Assembly (NCBI GenBank): GCA_019828545.1
Contig: JACVRA010000402.1
Coordinates: forward strand, 1-13,181
Reading direction: 5' to 3'
Source: Paracamarosporium sp. OC-R06-R3
Lineage: Eukaryota > Ascomycota > Dothideomycetes > Pleosporales > Didymosphaeriaceae
DNA length: 13,181 nt
Part shown: positions 1 through 10,848 of the stretch, piece after piece
How the letters are laid out: each line of letters starts with the position of its first letter
Numbering within the stretch: position 1 is the first letter of the stretch
Translations under genes and position numbers: made by a program
Notes under the pieces: generated by a model
The model's input: only the letters and a program-made list of their open reading frames with translations
Told to the model about the DNA's origin: nothing
The model's database searches: none

Positions 1-960
1 ATTAAGGCATTACTACTTAGTATTTAAAGTAATGGCCTAGTTATTATATACTATTTTTTTATTAAGTAAATAGTAAAAGGCTATTTATTTTTACTATAAC
101 TATTTAATATATTATCTTATTACTTAGAGATCTATTATATAATAACTAGCTATAATATAAAAAATAACTTTTTACCTATACTTTTAAATTAAAAAGCTAG
201 GTTATTTAATACTTTTAAAATTTAATAAATAAAATTTTATACTATTTATATAATTATAGGTAGACTAATTTTATAAATCCCCTTTAAAATAGGATTTATT
301 ATATACTTATATTATAATATTAGCTCTATAAAGTTTATAATAATAAAAAGTAATTTTTTTTATATTTTATATTTAAATTATATATTATAGACATTATAGT
401 TTTTATTTAAAAACTTATAAAAATAGTATATTAATATAGTATTAATAAAGTCTTTTATTTTCTTTTATATATAGTAGAAAATACTTTATTAAAAGATATA
501 AAATATATCTTTAGTTTTATTACTATACTTTATTTATAATATAGGTACTAAGTCTTTATATAATATAAACTTATTATTATTATAATTTAAGACTTTTTTA
601 AGTTTTTTAATTAGTTATTATTTTATATAAAATATTATAGTACTTATTAGCTTTCCTTTCTACTTTATTATCTTTATAAGTATTTAAATATTAATAAAGT
701 AACATTTTAGCTTATAAAGTATTAATTAATATAGCCTAAAGTATATATTATTATTTATATTTAAAAAGAAGTCTTACTAGTAAATATTTAAAAAATAAAA
801 TACTATATTAAACTTAATATTAGAATAAAATAAGTACTATACTTTATTTATACTTTATACTTATAGTAAGCTAGTTAGTTAATTTTAGTTAATAAGTTAA
901 ATATCTAGTCTATATAAGTTTTAAATCTTTAAAATAATTTTTATAACTTTATTAAATATA
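1..960. other. RIP-decayed intergenic or repeat DNA, nothing recognised
   Basis: This stretch is among the most AT-rich of the window. I read all frames in part and found no frame with coherent protein character, no recognisable transposon motif, no tRNA-like cloverleaf and no tandem repeat. It is presumably decayed repeat sequence whose source cannot be recovered by eye. Confidence 0.5.
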
Positions 961-975
961 AAAAACTAGTACTAA

Positions 976-1680
976 GGTAGTTAATATAATACTTTTAAAT
1001 ATAAATTATATTTATATTATCTATTCTATAGCTTATTATCTACTTAAACGTAGAAATATTAAAAGTTATTTACTTAATTAAAGTATAGTATTACTATATA
1101 ATTATAAGTCTTTAACTATAGTTTTTTTATAATATAGTTAGCTATTATATTAAGAACTTAATTTAACTATTAAGCTTAAGTTTCTTTAATATCTTTTACT
1201 TAACTAACTTATTTAAACCTTAAAATAGCTGGCTATTATTAAATACTAGTATTATTAGCTTAGTTTATATTTAACTATAATTATTAAAAAGGGTAATGTT
1301 TTTTTAATTAATATAAAGTTAGATTTATAAATATAATAAAAATATATCTACCTTTTAAATTAACTTATTATTTTAATTAGTATATATAAGGGTAGAAACT
1401 TTTATTATAAATACTATATATCTATTACTACTCTTTCTTTAATAACTAATAAAGTTATAAATACTTTTTAAAAGTTTTAATTTAATAGTAGTCTATAATT
1501 AGCTTTACCTTTTCTTTAATAATATATCTTTAATTTTTAAATAATAGCTACTTTAAATTACTTTACTTAATACTTTTATTTATAGTAATTTAGCTATTTT
1601 CTTTTAAATAATTTAGTATTTACTATATTTATACCTTAAAATAAGTAATTTATAATTAATGGCTTATACTACGCTAAAGA
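976..1680. other. No supportable gene; RIP-decayed DNA
   Basis: Minus-strand reading continuous with the relic at 1681-1975 shows scattered protein-like patches, such as one near 1170-1200, but stops occur every few codons. No other structure was found. Confidence 0.35.
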
Positions 1681-1975
1681 ATACCTACCTTATTAAAAAT
1701 TTAATAAAGGTAATACTTATAAACTAGATTAATAGATCTATTTATACTAATACTCTATTTTAAGGTAAACTTATTAATTAGGAATTTAATAATTATTAGT
1801 AGGTATAATATAGCTTAGTTATAAATAAAGTTTATATTTTTAATTTTTTTTATAGTTATATATAGCTTTTTCTTTATTTTAAAAGAATTACTTATACTTT
1901 TATACTTTATTATAATTTTACTTTTATTAGGGTTGAAGTATTCTAAGAAAGCATTATTTTTAAAGATAAAAGGTT
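1681..1975 (-). pseudogene. Short RIP-broken coding relic, unknown
   Basis: On the minus strand, with codons starting at positions such as 1979, about 95 codons contain only about three stops. The reading has a natural protein composition rich in Lys, Asn (often former Asp), Ser and Phe, for example a stretch reading AFLEYFNPNKSK near 1960-1925 followed by an alternating Lys/Ile segment. The same frame can be followed less convincingly to about 960, where stops become dense. No family is recognised. It lies just downstream, on its own strand, of the palindromic repeat cluster at 2028-2147, whose other frames also read as Lys/Pro-rich sequence, so both could belong to one decayed gene interrupted by frame changes or introns. 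It could also be a chance open stretch in AT-rich DNA. Confidence 0.28.
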
Positions 1976-2027
1976 ATTTATAAGTAGGTTAAAAGTTTAT
2001 AAGTTAGTATTTTTAGTATAGACCTTT

Positions 2028-2147
2028 TATCTTTAGGGGTAAGTAATATTAGGCTTATTAAGGTTAGTCTTTTATTCTTTATCTTTAGGAGTAGCTTTTT
2101 ATATTCTTTACCTTTAAAGGTAGCCTCTATTTTTACCCCTAGGGGCA
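2028..2147. repeat. Cluster of four 14-bp near-palindromes
   Basis: Four copies of one 14-base unit lie at 2028-2041 (tatctttaggggta), 2080-2093 (tatctttaggagta), 2109-2122 (tacctttaaaggta, a perfect palindrome) and 2134-2147 (tacccctaggggca). They are imperfectly spaced (52, 29 and 25 bases between starts). The differences are all C/T or G/A, as expected if RIP decayed one ancestral palindrome close to TACCCCTAGGGGTA. The pocket is visibly GC-richer than its surroundings because CC/GG-rich units offer few CpA targets. In minus-strand translation the units read as (A/T)P(K/R)(G/D)K-like motifs but in alternating frames, so a non-coding minisatellite is as likely as a protein repeat. Confidence 0.6.
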
Positions 2148-2229
2148 ACTTAACCCTACCTTAGTAGTATAGTTTAAGGATATAGTATTAATTTATTTAT
2201 ATTAATAACTTTACCTATTACTACTTAAT

Positions 2230-3050
2230 TATATACGTAAATATAAAGGCTTTTTAAATAAGTAGTATAATTATCTTGGCTACTTTAATTATTATTAAAC
2301 TATTATCTTTTAGTACTATATAAGCCTATAATAGTTAACTAAGTAATATATAGGTCCTATCTACTAATATTATTAGTATTAATAAGAATAGTTTTTTTCT
2401 AGTATTTAATAATTTTATATTAGACTAAAGAACCTTCTTAGAGAAGTACTAATCTCTTTTTAATACTATACTAGTTAAAATATTATTAATTAAAAGGCCC
2501 TTCTTTACTATTAGATTTTACTTTAGAGAATTTCTTTATTTTTTTATTAATAAAGCTACTATTATTACTATTAATAATAAAAAAAAGATTAAACGTAAAT
2601 AAATTACTAATCTTTTAAATAAACTTATTAAATTTCTTAAAGTTAAATTTAATAAGGTTATTAATAACGTTTTTATTAGCCTTAAGATAATATATAGTAA
2701 TACTATCTTAAATATTATTACTCTACTAAGTAAGATAAACTTTAAAGCCTTAAGTAGTATAGTCTTTAATATATTTAAGTTTTAAATTAATAATATATCT
2801 ACTAACTCTATTTATATAATATAGGCTAAGATAAGTAGTAGTAATAATAATAACCTTCTTACCTTATATATTTACCTTAAAGATATTAATTTTTAATAGA
2901 TATATTAGTTTTATATTAATAATAATTTTAATAGCTCTTTAATAGGGGCTATTACCTAGGCCTTAAATAATAAGTATTAAGAAGATAAAGGAGGTAGTAG
3001 TTTTTTAAACCTTATTTATTTATTTATTAATATTTTTTTACTTTATTAAA
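2230..3050. pseudogene. Coding-like relic, strand uncertain
   Basis: On the plus strand, codons starting at 2546 and in register give a long reading. About 50 codons (roughly 2603-2770) lack any stop, and elsewhere stops are TAA/TAG at plausible former Gln/Trp sites. The composition is Lys, Asn/Asp, Ile and Leu rich. On the minus strand an equally protein-like reading exists at about 2380-2690, rich in Ser, Asn/Asp, Lys and Glu, with a patch reading SKVKSNSKEGPFN near 2465-2525. Only one can be the true sense strand. Because all clearer fossils in the window are on minus, minus is slightly preferred. No protein family is recognised in either reading. Confidence 0.25.
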
Positions 3051-3129
3051 CGTTTTTTTTTTTACTATAATAGTTAATAGAATTCCTATAAATATATAAA
3101 CTATTTTATATAAAGTTATTAAAAGAGTA

Positions 3130-3590
3130 TTTCTTCTTCTTTTCTTTTAATATATCTCTCTTACTTAGTATTATATATTATATAGAGGAAAACCTACCTT
3201 TTATATTTAACTTTACTTATAAATATACTTATTATTACTCCCTTATAAGCCCTTACTTTTAATTTTGCCCCTAAATAAATTTTGTTAAGAATTTTAGGTT
3301 AATTAAATAATATTAACTCCTATCTAGTTTAATATAAAGCCTAGTTATATAACGTTATATTATACTAAAGAATATAGTAAATTAGGCCTATAAAATTTAA
3401 TAGTAAAATTTTATAATATTTACTTACCTTTAAGGGTAATAGTTTTAAAGTCTTTTTATTTTTAATCTAGGTAGCCAACTATTACGTTTTATAGTAGTAG
3501 ACTTTAATTAATAAAATTAAAAATACTACTATTTAAACTAAGATTTATAATTTTTTATTATTATATATTAACCCTATAGTATTATAATAG
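3130..3590 (-). pseudogene. Possible retroelement protease-like relic (weak)
   Basis: With minus-strand codons starting at 3479 and in register, the reading contains SLNSS near 3526-3540, which could derive from a DSG aspartic-protease motif by GAT-to-AAT and GGT-to-AGT changes. About 37 codons later comes ITLKGK, then an NFTIKFYRPNLLYSLV-like segment near 3368-3415. The order resembles the protease end of Copia-type polyproteins, where an aspartic DSG is followed by a glycine-containing beta strand and an LxNVLYVPxLxxNLLS-like strand. The downstream zinc-binding and integrase signature was not found, so this assignment is tentative. It lies immediately downstream of the long relic at 3601-5940 with a frame change between them and might simply be its continuation. 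Confidence 0.25.
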
Positions 3591-3600
3591 TTAATACTTA

Positions 3601-5940
3601 TAAAACTAAAATAATCTATTAATTACTATTTTAATATAGTATTTATCTTATATACTTTAAGTATATATTAGACTATAATTTTAAAAAATATTATTTTTTT
3701 CTTTAAATCTTTATAAACTCTACTAGTTAATTATTACTATTTTTTAAGACTTTATTTTTTTTAAGTATAAAGTCTTCTAAGAGGTCTATTACTACTTAAA
3801 AATAATTATCTTTAATAGTATTTTAAGAGTATTATATTTTAATATTCTTAGTAGTTTTTATATACTTTATATATTTATTAACTACTATCTAGTAAGGTTT
3901 TATAATTCTTTTTATTATACTTTAATAGATTTTATTATTATTATATAGTAGGTTTTTTAGGTTAAATATAAGTATTACTATTTATTAGTTCTACTTTTTA
4001 ATAAGAATAAATAACTATATACTATTAAAAGGTTACCTCTACTATAATTTAATTATATTAAATTTATATATTATAAATATTTTAATCTATATATTATATT
4101 ATAATTGTATAGCCTATTTAAAAAATATATTAAAGATTTCTCCTTTAAATAGATTGGCTATACTATATTTTTATAAATTCTAATACGCCTTAGAGTTTAA
4201 ATATAATAGTAGCTTAAAGTAGATATAAGGGACCTTAAGAGTATTTTTCTTATAGTAGTATAAATACTTATTTAAAAGCTAGTTTATAATAGTATAGATA
4301 TAGTTATTAAGTATTAATAGTATACTAATTATTACTACTATATAATTATTATTAGCTAACTAGTTAATATTAGATTAATAATTATTTTATAAGGGCTTAC
4401 TATTATAAACTATTTACTTAATAGTTTATATCTTTTAAGACTAGTATTAAACTAAAAGTAATTATAACTATAGTAGTATAATATTATTATATATACTTTT
4501 AAGTATATAGTTAAACTTATAAATAACCTTTTATATTAGTAGCTTATTATTAATTTAAATAGTAATACCCTTTCTTACTTAAATATTATTATAAAAAAGT
4601 AGTATACTATATAGAAGATTAAGTATTAATAGCTTTATTTTAATAATAATAATAGTATTTACTTATACTTTTATATTATATTTAAAGTATTTAATTATTA
4701 CCTCTTCATTTAGGTTTAATTTCTTATATAGAGTAATATAAGGATAAAGGGTATCTTAGGCTACTTACTTTTATAGTATTAAATTACCTTTTATATAGGT
4801 TTTTATATTTTATATATAGACGTTATATTCCTCTTACTACTTATAAAAGTTATTAGGGTTATAATTATTAATAATTATATTATAAATATAGTACTAAGTA
4901 TAGTTTATACTTTTATATAGTTAAAATATAATTAATTATAGTATAATTAATAGTAGTAGTATCTTACTACTACCTAAAACTTTTATATTAATATTATTAA
5001 TATTTTATATATATAATTATAATAGATAACTTTTATTATTTATATACTTTAGTAGTTAATATATTAAAAATGGTTCTTAACGTAGTACCTTCTTTACTTT
5101 TAAATAAATATTATAAATAAGGTTATAGAAATTCTATATTATAGTTAAAAACTAAAAGACGTAATAATAATTAAATAAAAATATTCTATTTAACTTTATA
5201 AAGATATTATCTTTAGAGTAAAAATTAAAAACTATATTATATAATTAGTTTTTTTAATATATAGGATAACCTTAGTACTAAATCTTACTACTAAATAATA
5301 TTATAATACTTATATTTATAATTACTAAAATATATCTCTTATTATTTAATATATATATTACTTTGTTAATATTATCTATTATATAGGTCTATTTTAGTAG
5401 TTTAAGTAAGGTATTAGTTACATTTAAGTAAACCTATTTATATAAAAGGTAGAAGGTTAATTAAAAGCTTAATATATATACCTTTTTAATACCATTATAT
5501 AGTAAAGGCATTACGTAGTAGTAGATAAGCTAAGATAAAGGTATATAAATAAAGCTAATTAAAATAGTAAGTATAAATAGTAATAGGTAGTAGTATAAAA
5601 GTAATAGACTTTTAATACCCTCTATTAAACTATAAACCTACTAGGCCTATAATAGTACTAAAAATTTATAAATATACTTTTATAATAGGTATTATATTTA
5701 ACTATAATTTATAGTAGATTTTATATAGGAAGGAAGTAGAGATTTAGTAGTCTTATAACCTTTTTATCTTATAAGTAAAGGTTTAACTTCTTTTTATCCT
5801 TAAGTATAGATCTACTAAGCCTAGGATAGTACTAAAAATTTATAGGTATATTTTTATAGTAGGTTTTTTATTTATCTATTATTTATAATAGATTTTATAT
5901 AAGGAGGAGGTAGATATACTATAGAATATAGTTTTTACTT
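3601..5940 (-). pseudogene. Long single-register coding fossil, unknown function
   Basis: Reading the minus strand with codons starting at multiples of three (5940, 5937 and so on) gives about 780 codons in one register with roughly one TAA/TAG per ten codons and no evident indel. The clean recognisable Gypsy pol frame in this window shows a similar stop density, so the stops do not argue against coding. The 5' part carries two in-frame copies of a 58-codon duplication. A central part (about 4600-4900) reads NPNNFYK, two stops that were probably Trp or Gln, EEYNVYI, then DTLYPYITLYKKLN and EEVIIKYFKYNIKV. The 3' part (about 3610-3960) is Lys/Glu/Asn-rich and probably helical, with VVIDLLEDFILKKNKVLKN near 3725-3795. 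The central PYITLY region faintly recalls large uncharacterised fungal proteins, but I do not name a family. Sense strand is inferred from composition. Confidence 0.4.
5600..5940. repeat. 174-bp tandem direct duplication, diverged
   Basis: Two copies of a block are offset by 174 bases. The best-conserved core is at 5641-5680 (containing aatagtactaaaaattta) and 5815-5854 (containing gatagtactaaaaattta), and a second conserved core, tagattttatataggaaggaa versus tagattttatataaggaggag, occurs at about 5713 and 5889. Differences are mostly transitions plus a few small changes. The period is 58 codons exactly, so both copies fall in the same minus-strand register as the long fossil at 3601-5940 and give parallel readings (YIKSIINN and YIKSTINYS; KFLVLS and KFLVLL). 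This suggests a repeated protein segment, though a non-coding duplication is possible. Confidence 0.6.
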
Positions 5941-6350
5941 TTATAGGTATTTATTTATTTTTAAAAAGGTAAAACTATTAATTACTTTCTATTTAATATA
6001 ATCTACCTATATTATAAATAAAACTAGGTTATAATATATAAATTAATATCTTTTTATAGTACCTAATAGGTTTTTAATAATAAAAATAATAATTAATAAC
6101 TTAATTAAACTTCCTTTAACTTAGTTAATGGCGCCTTATCTTCTTATATATTTAAATTTTAAATACGTTATATATTATTATATAGATATATTTTAACCTA
6201 CTTACTAAATATAAAATTAAATCTATAAGAAATAACTTTAAGGTTATAGAATTAAGTAAAGAGGATAATACTAATTATAAATACTATTATACTAGTAAAA
6301 GATTAAGTAAGTAATATAATATATAAAAGAGAAATATTTATATAGTTTTT
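5941..6350. other. No supportable gene; decayed DNA between two fossils
   Basis: Minus-strand frames in 6061-6240 have moderate open stretches (for example EDKAPLT near 6121-6150, where a small unmutated gcgcc pocket survives), but no consistent frame links them. Nothing else was recognised. Confidence 0.35.
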
Positions 6351-6900
6351 AAGAAAAGATTTTTTTATTATCTTATATTTATTAAGTAATTATATAAGAC
6401 TTAATAACTATACTTTTAGTAACTTAGTTTTTAAGTAAATAAAATTAAATTTTATATAAAATTATTATAGAGTTATTATATAACTATTAATTATATTTTT
6501 ATATTATAGTCTATATTATTCCTATATACTAGATTACTTAACTCTTAGTTTTAAAGGACGTTTTTATTAAAGGTATTAATAAACTTATTTATTAAGTTAT
6601 CTTATTATAGTATAATTATAATACTAACTTTTTCTTTTCTTTTTTATCTTATTTTTTATTTTTTAATACACTCTTATTTTAGTTCTCTTATTTTCTTTTT
6701 TTTAGTATTTTAAACTTTTCTTACTTTTCTTATTTCTACCTTTACTAATCGTCTCTTATAATATAGTTAGGATATACTTAATTATTATTAATAAATAGTA
6801 TAAATATACTACTACTTATACTAGATACCTACCTAATTTTAATATACCCTTTTTTAGTATATTAAAAGTAGTTAAGGATATACTATAAAGATTTTATATA
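6350..6900 (-). pseudogene. Basic Lys/Arg-rich tail, likely continuation of upstream fossil
   Basis: Downstream of the 1,260-codon fossil the coherent minus-strand reading moves to another frame (codons starting at 6779 and in register). Between about 6601 and 6779 it is dominated by Lys, Arg, Glu and Ser, for example SKGRNKKSKKSLKY, KKENKRTKIRVY and KIKNKIKKKRKS, as in a nuclear, nucleic-acid-binding or coiled-coil tail. On the plus strand the same DNA is a conspicuous pyrimidine tract. A third frame is readable at about 6480-6598 (NLINKFINTFNKNVL and SNLVYRNNIDYNIKI). The frame changes could be decayed introns or ancestral indels. RIP itself does not create indels. The tail may belong to the upstream gene or to a separate one. 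Confidence 0.33.
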
Positions 6901-9900
6901 CTTTATTTACTTAAGGCCATTCTTTTTTTATACCTTAATAACTATAGTACTTTCCTCTTATATAAACGCCACTATTAGCCTATTTAGCTTATTTAAACTT
7001 AAGTCTTTAATCCTTTCTTATATTACTAGTATAGAAGGTATTTTTTACTTCTATATTAATAGAAATCCCTTTATATTAGTATTTATCTACTTAGTAATTT
7101 AGTACTCTACTATTTTATTTTAATTTAATATTAATAGCCCTTACTTTCTACTTACCTTAATTAGTACTATTATTGTTTAGGCCTTATTATAGGCCCTAGC
7201 TTAACAAGACTATTAGTACGCCTAGTAGATAAGATTAAAAACTATTTTAAATAGTTTTTAAAACGGTAATTTAACTATACTAGGTATTATAAATATAGTT
7301 AAAAACTATATTATTTATTTCTATAGGCTTTTTATATAGCTTTTCTTTATAGACGTAATTAATACCTTATTAAATAAATAGGGTAGGATTTAATGTATTA
7401 GATAAACTAAGTAAAAGAATTTATTTAGCCATCTACTTATTTACTAATAGTTTAGTTAATCCTTTATAAACTTAAAGCTCTTTTATAAAATAAATTAATA
7501 AGATTTACCTTTTTACCCTACGTACTTTTATTTATTATCTTAAAGGAATAAAAAGTTTAATAGCTTTTTTATAGTAGAAAACTATATCTTATTATTTATA
7601 ATTATATATAGTAGCCTAACTATACCGTTTTTAAAAAACGTATATTTTATATTCTTATAGTAGAATGTTAAGTTACTATTTTACTTTAATATAATTAATA
7701 AAAGCTTTAAATAGTATTTATAAACTACTAATATTAATAATTATATATTAATATTAAACTACTTTAGGTAAAGAATATATAAATACTTTAATTATTTTTA
7801 AAGTAGTTAAGAATACTTTAGGACGTTATACTACTAAAATTAGTCTATAGTCTAGTTAAATTAAATAAATATATCTTATAAACTTTTAACTACTTTTTAC
7901 CTATACTTATACTTAATATATATTAGTAGGTTTTTTATAAGTATATTATCTTTATATAGCTACGTTAACTACCTAGTCTTTTAATTAAACTTAAGTAAAA
8001 ACTAATTTATACTATACTATTCTAGTATATTTTATATATTAAGGCCTTCTTTTATAATAAGATCTTACCTTTGCTACTATTTTTAATAATTCTTATATAG
8101 TAGTAACTTTTTATATAGTAAACTACTACTATAGTAAAACTAAAGTACTTATAGTATAATTACTATTACTATAATTTCTAAAAGTAAGTAGGTTTAAGTA
8201 GTATACATAAGTATATACTTAAATAAAAAATAGTACTTATTAATTTAGGTATAGAAAAAGCTAAATAGCTCCTATAATAGTACTATATAGTATAAAAGTA
8301 GTAAATAAACGTTATTAATACTATTATTATAAAGATTTTACTCTTTTTACTACTTATAGATCTTATTTATTATAGTAAGGAAAACTTAATATTCTTCTTA
8401 GATTTTATATAATTACTATTAGTTATCTTTAAAAGTAGAGAATGTATAGCCCTTACTATAAAAATAAAAGTCTTTATAAATATTTTTAAAAAAGGTAGTA
8501 CCTCTACTCTACTACTATAGTAAATAGATATAGTTAAAATTTAATACTAAGTTTTCTACTACTATATTATTAAATACGTATACCTTAGTATTATTAAATG
8601 GTATTTTAATATTTATATAAAACTATAAGTATACTAAACTATTTATATTTTTCTATTTAAGTAGTACTATAGTTAGCATCTGGCCTATTATATCTCTTAT
8701 AGTAGCTTAGGGGTAGGTAGTTACCTATAGACTCCCTTTAACTTATTTATTATCTTTTAGTAGCTTAATATATATATAGGTATAAAATTTAAGATAGTAG
8801 TACTTTTAAAGAAATGTTTTAACTTTAAATCTATCTAGAATAAGATTATATAGATAGGTATAATTCTTTAAGATAACTATCTTAGTAATATTAATATAAG
8901 TATAATCTTTACTATAAAATTATAGATTAATAGCCTCTACCTAGGCCTATTTTTAATACTTATAAGTACTAGCTAAGTTACTTATTATATACGTAAGCTT
9001 AATATTTTTTATATAGATAAATAGAGTAGTACCCTTAAACTAATCTAAGTTTAAATTTTTAGTAATCCTTTTAAGTATAATAGTTTATAGTATATTAAGA
9101 TACTAATACTATAGCTAGTATACTAAGAGTTACTCTTAAGTATTTTTTATTTACTTTAAACTTTTTTTTAATACTATAGTTACCCCTCTACTAGTATTAT
9201 CTTTAAAGGTAGGTAGGTATAATATTATAATAAAATTATTAACTATCTTATTAATAGTTAAAAGAAGAATAGTATTTAATTAAAGCTATTAATCTTATTT
9301 ACTTAAGTAGGTACTATACTTATATTAGCTTTTAAAATAGAGTTCTAGAAAGAAGATAAATAAAAATAGTAACTTTATACTACCTATAATAGAACTAAAG
9401 TAATAATAAGGAATTTTATATAATAATAGATTTTTTATTACTAGATTACTATAGCTATTATACGTAGATACCTTAAGGCTAAAATATATATCTACATTAA
9501 GGTTTAAAATAGAGTATACCTATAGATACTAATTAATTTTATTATAGGTAAAGGCTAGGCTATTAAAAAAGTAATAGATGCTATTTATATTAAATTTTAT
9601 TTTAATAATATATTTCTTTCTACTACTACTATAGTACTACTATAGGTATAAATTATAGAATAGCTTTTTATCTTAAGTACTAACGTCTTTAGAGAAAGCT
9701 ATAGGACTTATACCCTTAAATATAGCCTTTAAATTTAAGCCTTTAAATAGAGTTAAAGACTTTATTAACTTTAAATTACTAAGAATATTTAAGAAAGGTA
9801 TTTCCCTATTATATATTCTATAAAGTAGGTATATAACGTCCTTAAATAAAAAGTATATAAAGTATATATTAATATACTTATAATACTCTTAGTAATGTCT

Positions 9901-10680
9901 ATTTACTTTAATATACTCTTTATAAGAATAGCTTTAAAAGTTTTAAAGTTACTTAGTAAGTTTATAAATAGTTTACTTAATAAATAGTCTAAGTATATTA
10001 CTTACTTTAAATATAAACTATACTAAAAATACTATTTAAGTAATAGCTAGACTTAATATATTACTAAAGTAAAAGAAAGGTAAGGGTAATTTAGTAACTA
10101 GTTTATTTTACGTAACTTTCTTAAGTATATTATTACTATTAAATAGCTATAGTAGTTAAGGTATACTATAGTTAAATAAGGGGGGTAGTAGTAGAGGTAT
10201 ATTATAGCTAAAAGATAATTATACTAGTTATAGTATATTACTATTCTTAAATAGTTATTAAAATAAAGGTTTAACCTAAAATAGTAATATATTACTTTAG
10301 GCTAGAAAGGTTTTACGTTAGTTAGTTAACTAAGCTAAAGAGATACTATACTAGCTAGGTATTTATAAACTATTTAGAGCTTTTAAAGAAGTATAAATAG
10401 TTTTTAATAGAGTAGATACTAATATATTATTAATATTATAAGTATTTATAATAGAAGACTCCTTTATAGTAGTTAACTTCTTAATAATAAATACTATAGG
10501 CCATTACTATAAATTATTATTTTTAATAGTATAAATCTAGTTTACTATATTATTAATACTATTACTATTTAATTTTATTAGCCTCTTTATATTTCCTAAG
10601 TACTTTATAATTTTATTTATACTTATATATACTAGTATACTTTTAGTTTATATTTTAAGTAAGATATTAATAGTTCTTAC
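6900..10680 (-). pseudogene. RIP fossil of a large uncharacterised fungal protein
   Basis: The minus strand with codons starting at multiples of three reads through about 1,260 codons with about 120 TAA/TAG stops, no TGA and no frameshift. The stops sit where Gln, Trp or Arg would fit. The N-terminal third is variable and has a Pro-rich run (10180-10197). Anchors follow in order: a stop-rich LLVY-L-Y-YLNIL segment (9090-9135) followed by LDxFKGTTLFIYIKNIKL (8990-9050); LVYLxFYINIKIPFNN (8590-8634); STFKDN, three stops, LYKI, stop, EEY (8386-8438); EGLNIxNILE with FLLKFNxKT (7975-8055); and VEYxITKxIN (7081-7110). From memory only, this order resembles large unannotated proteins of many Pezizomycotina, with motifs such as GLIYSQFYxSVKExFD, SRQxSxGxREEHRxS and an ERYGxxWFL-LDWKT segment. 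Function is unknown. The start is not fixed: AUG codons became ATA, and about 10660 is the earliest coherent point. No transposase, helicase or polymerase motif was found. Confidence 0.6.
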
Positions 10681-10846
10681 CTTTTTATTCTTTATCTACT
10701 ATAGTATATACTATTTATACTTAATATATTTATTTATTTATTCTTTATTACTTATTTAAAGTTAACTAATAACTATATTAGTATAGGTAATTAAAAGGTC
10801 TATATTAGGTGTATTCTAGGTAGAGGTATATAAAAGTGTATAATAA

Positions 10847-10848
10847 NN
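10847..10848. other. Assembly ambiguity or gap (NN)
   Basis: Two undetermined bases separate the long unknown fossil from the Gypsy element. The flanks at 10808-10846 contain unusually many GT/TG steps (ggtgtatt, aagtgtat) compared with neighbouring sequence. Adjacency of the two halves of the window should therefore be treated as provisional. Confidence 0.95.

Noticed and set aside
4981..5000. A TATATTAATAATATT-like complement that could be a decayed reverse transcriptase YxDD box
   Set aside because: The surrounding frames have no other reverse transcriptase motifs, and such AT-only strings are common here by chance.
7389..7980. Another plus-strand frame with protein-like patches
   Set aside because: Same reasoning: it competes with a more natural minus-strand reading, has clustered stops near 7460-7500 and shows no recognisable motif.
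6820..8340. Long relatively open plus-strand frame
   Set aside because: It lies antisense to the giant minus-strand fossil. Its composition is Leu/Ile/Phe/Ser-rich with few Asp, Glu and Gly, as expected for the complement of a normal protein, and the minus reading carries ordered family-like anchors.
1..10846. Reading the low stop density of the long frames as proof of coding
   Set aside because: The overall density (about one in ten) is close to chance for this composition and similar to the genuine Gypsy pol frame, so it is not informative alone. Calls rest on composition, motif order and in-frame repeats.
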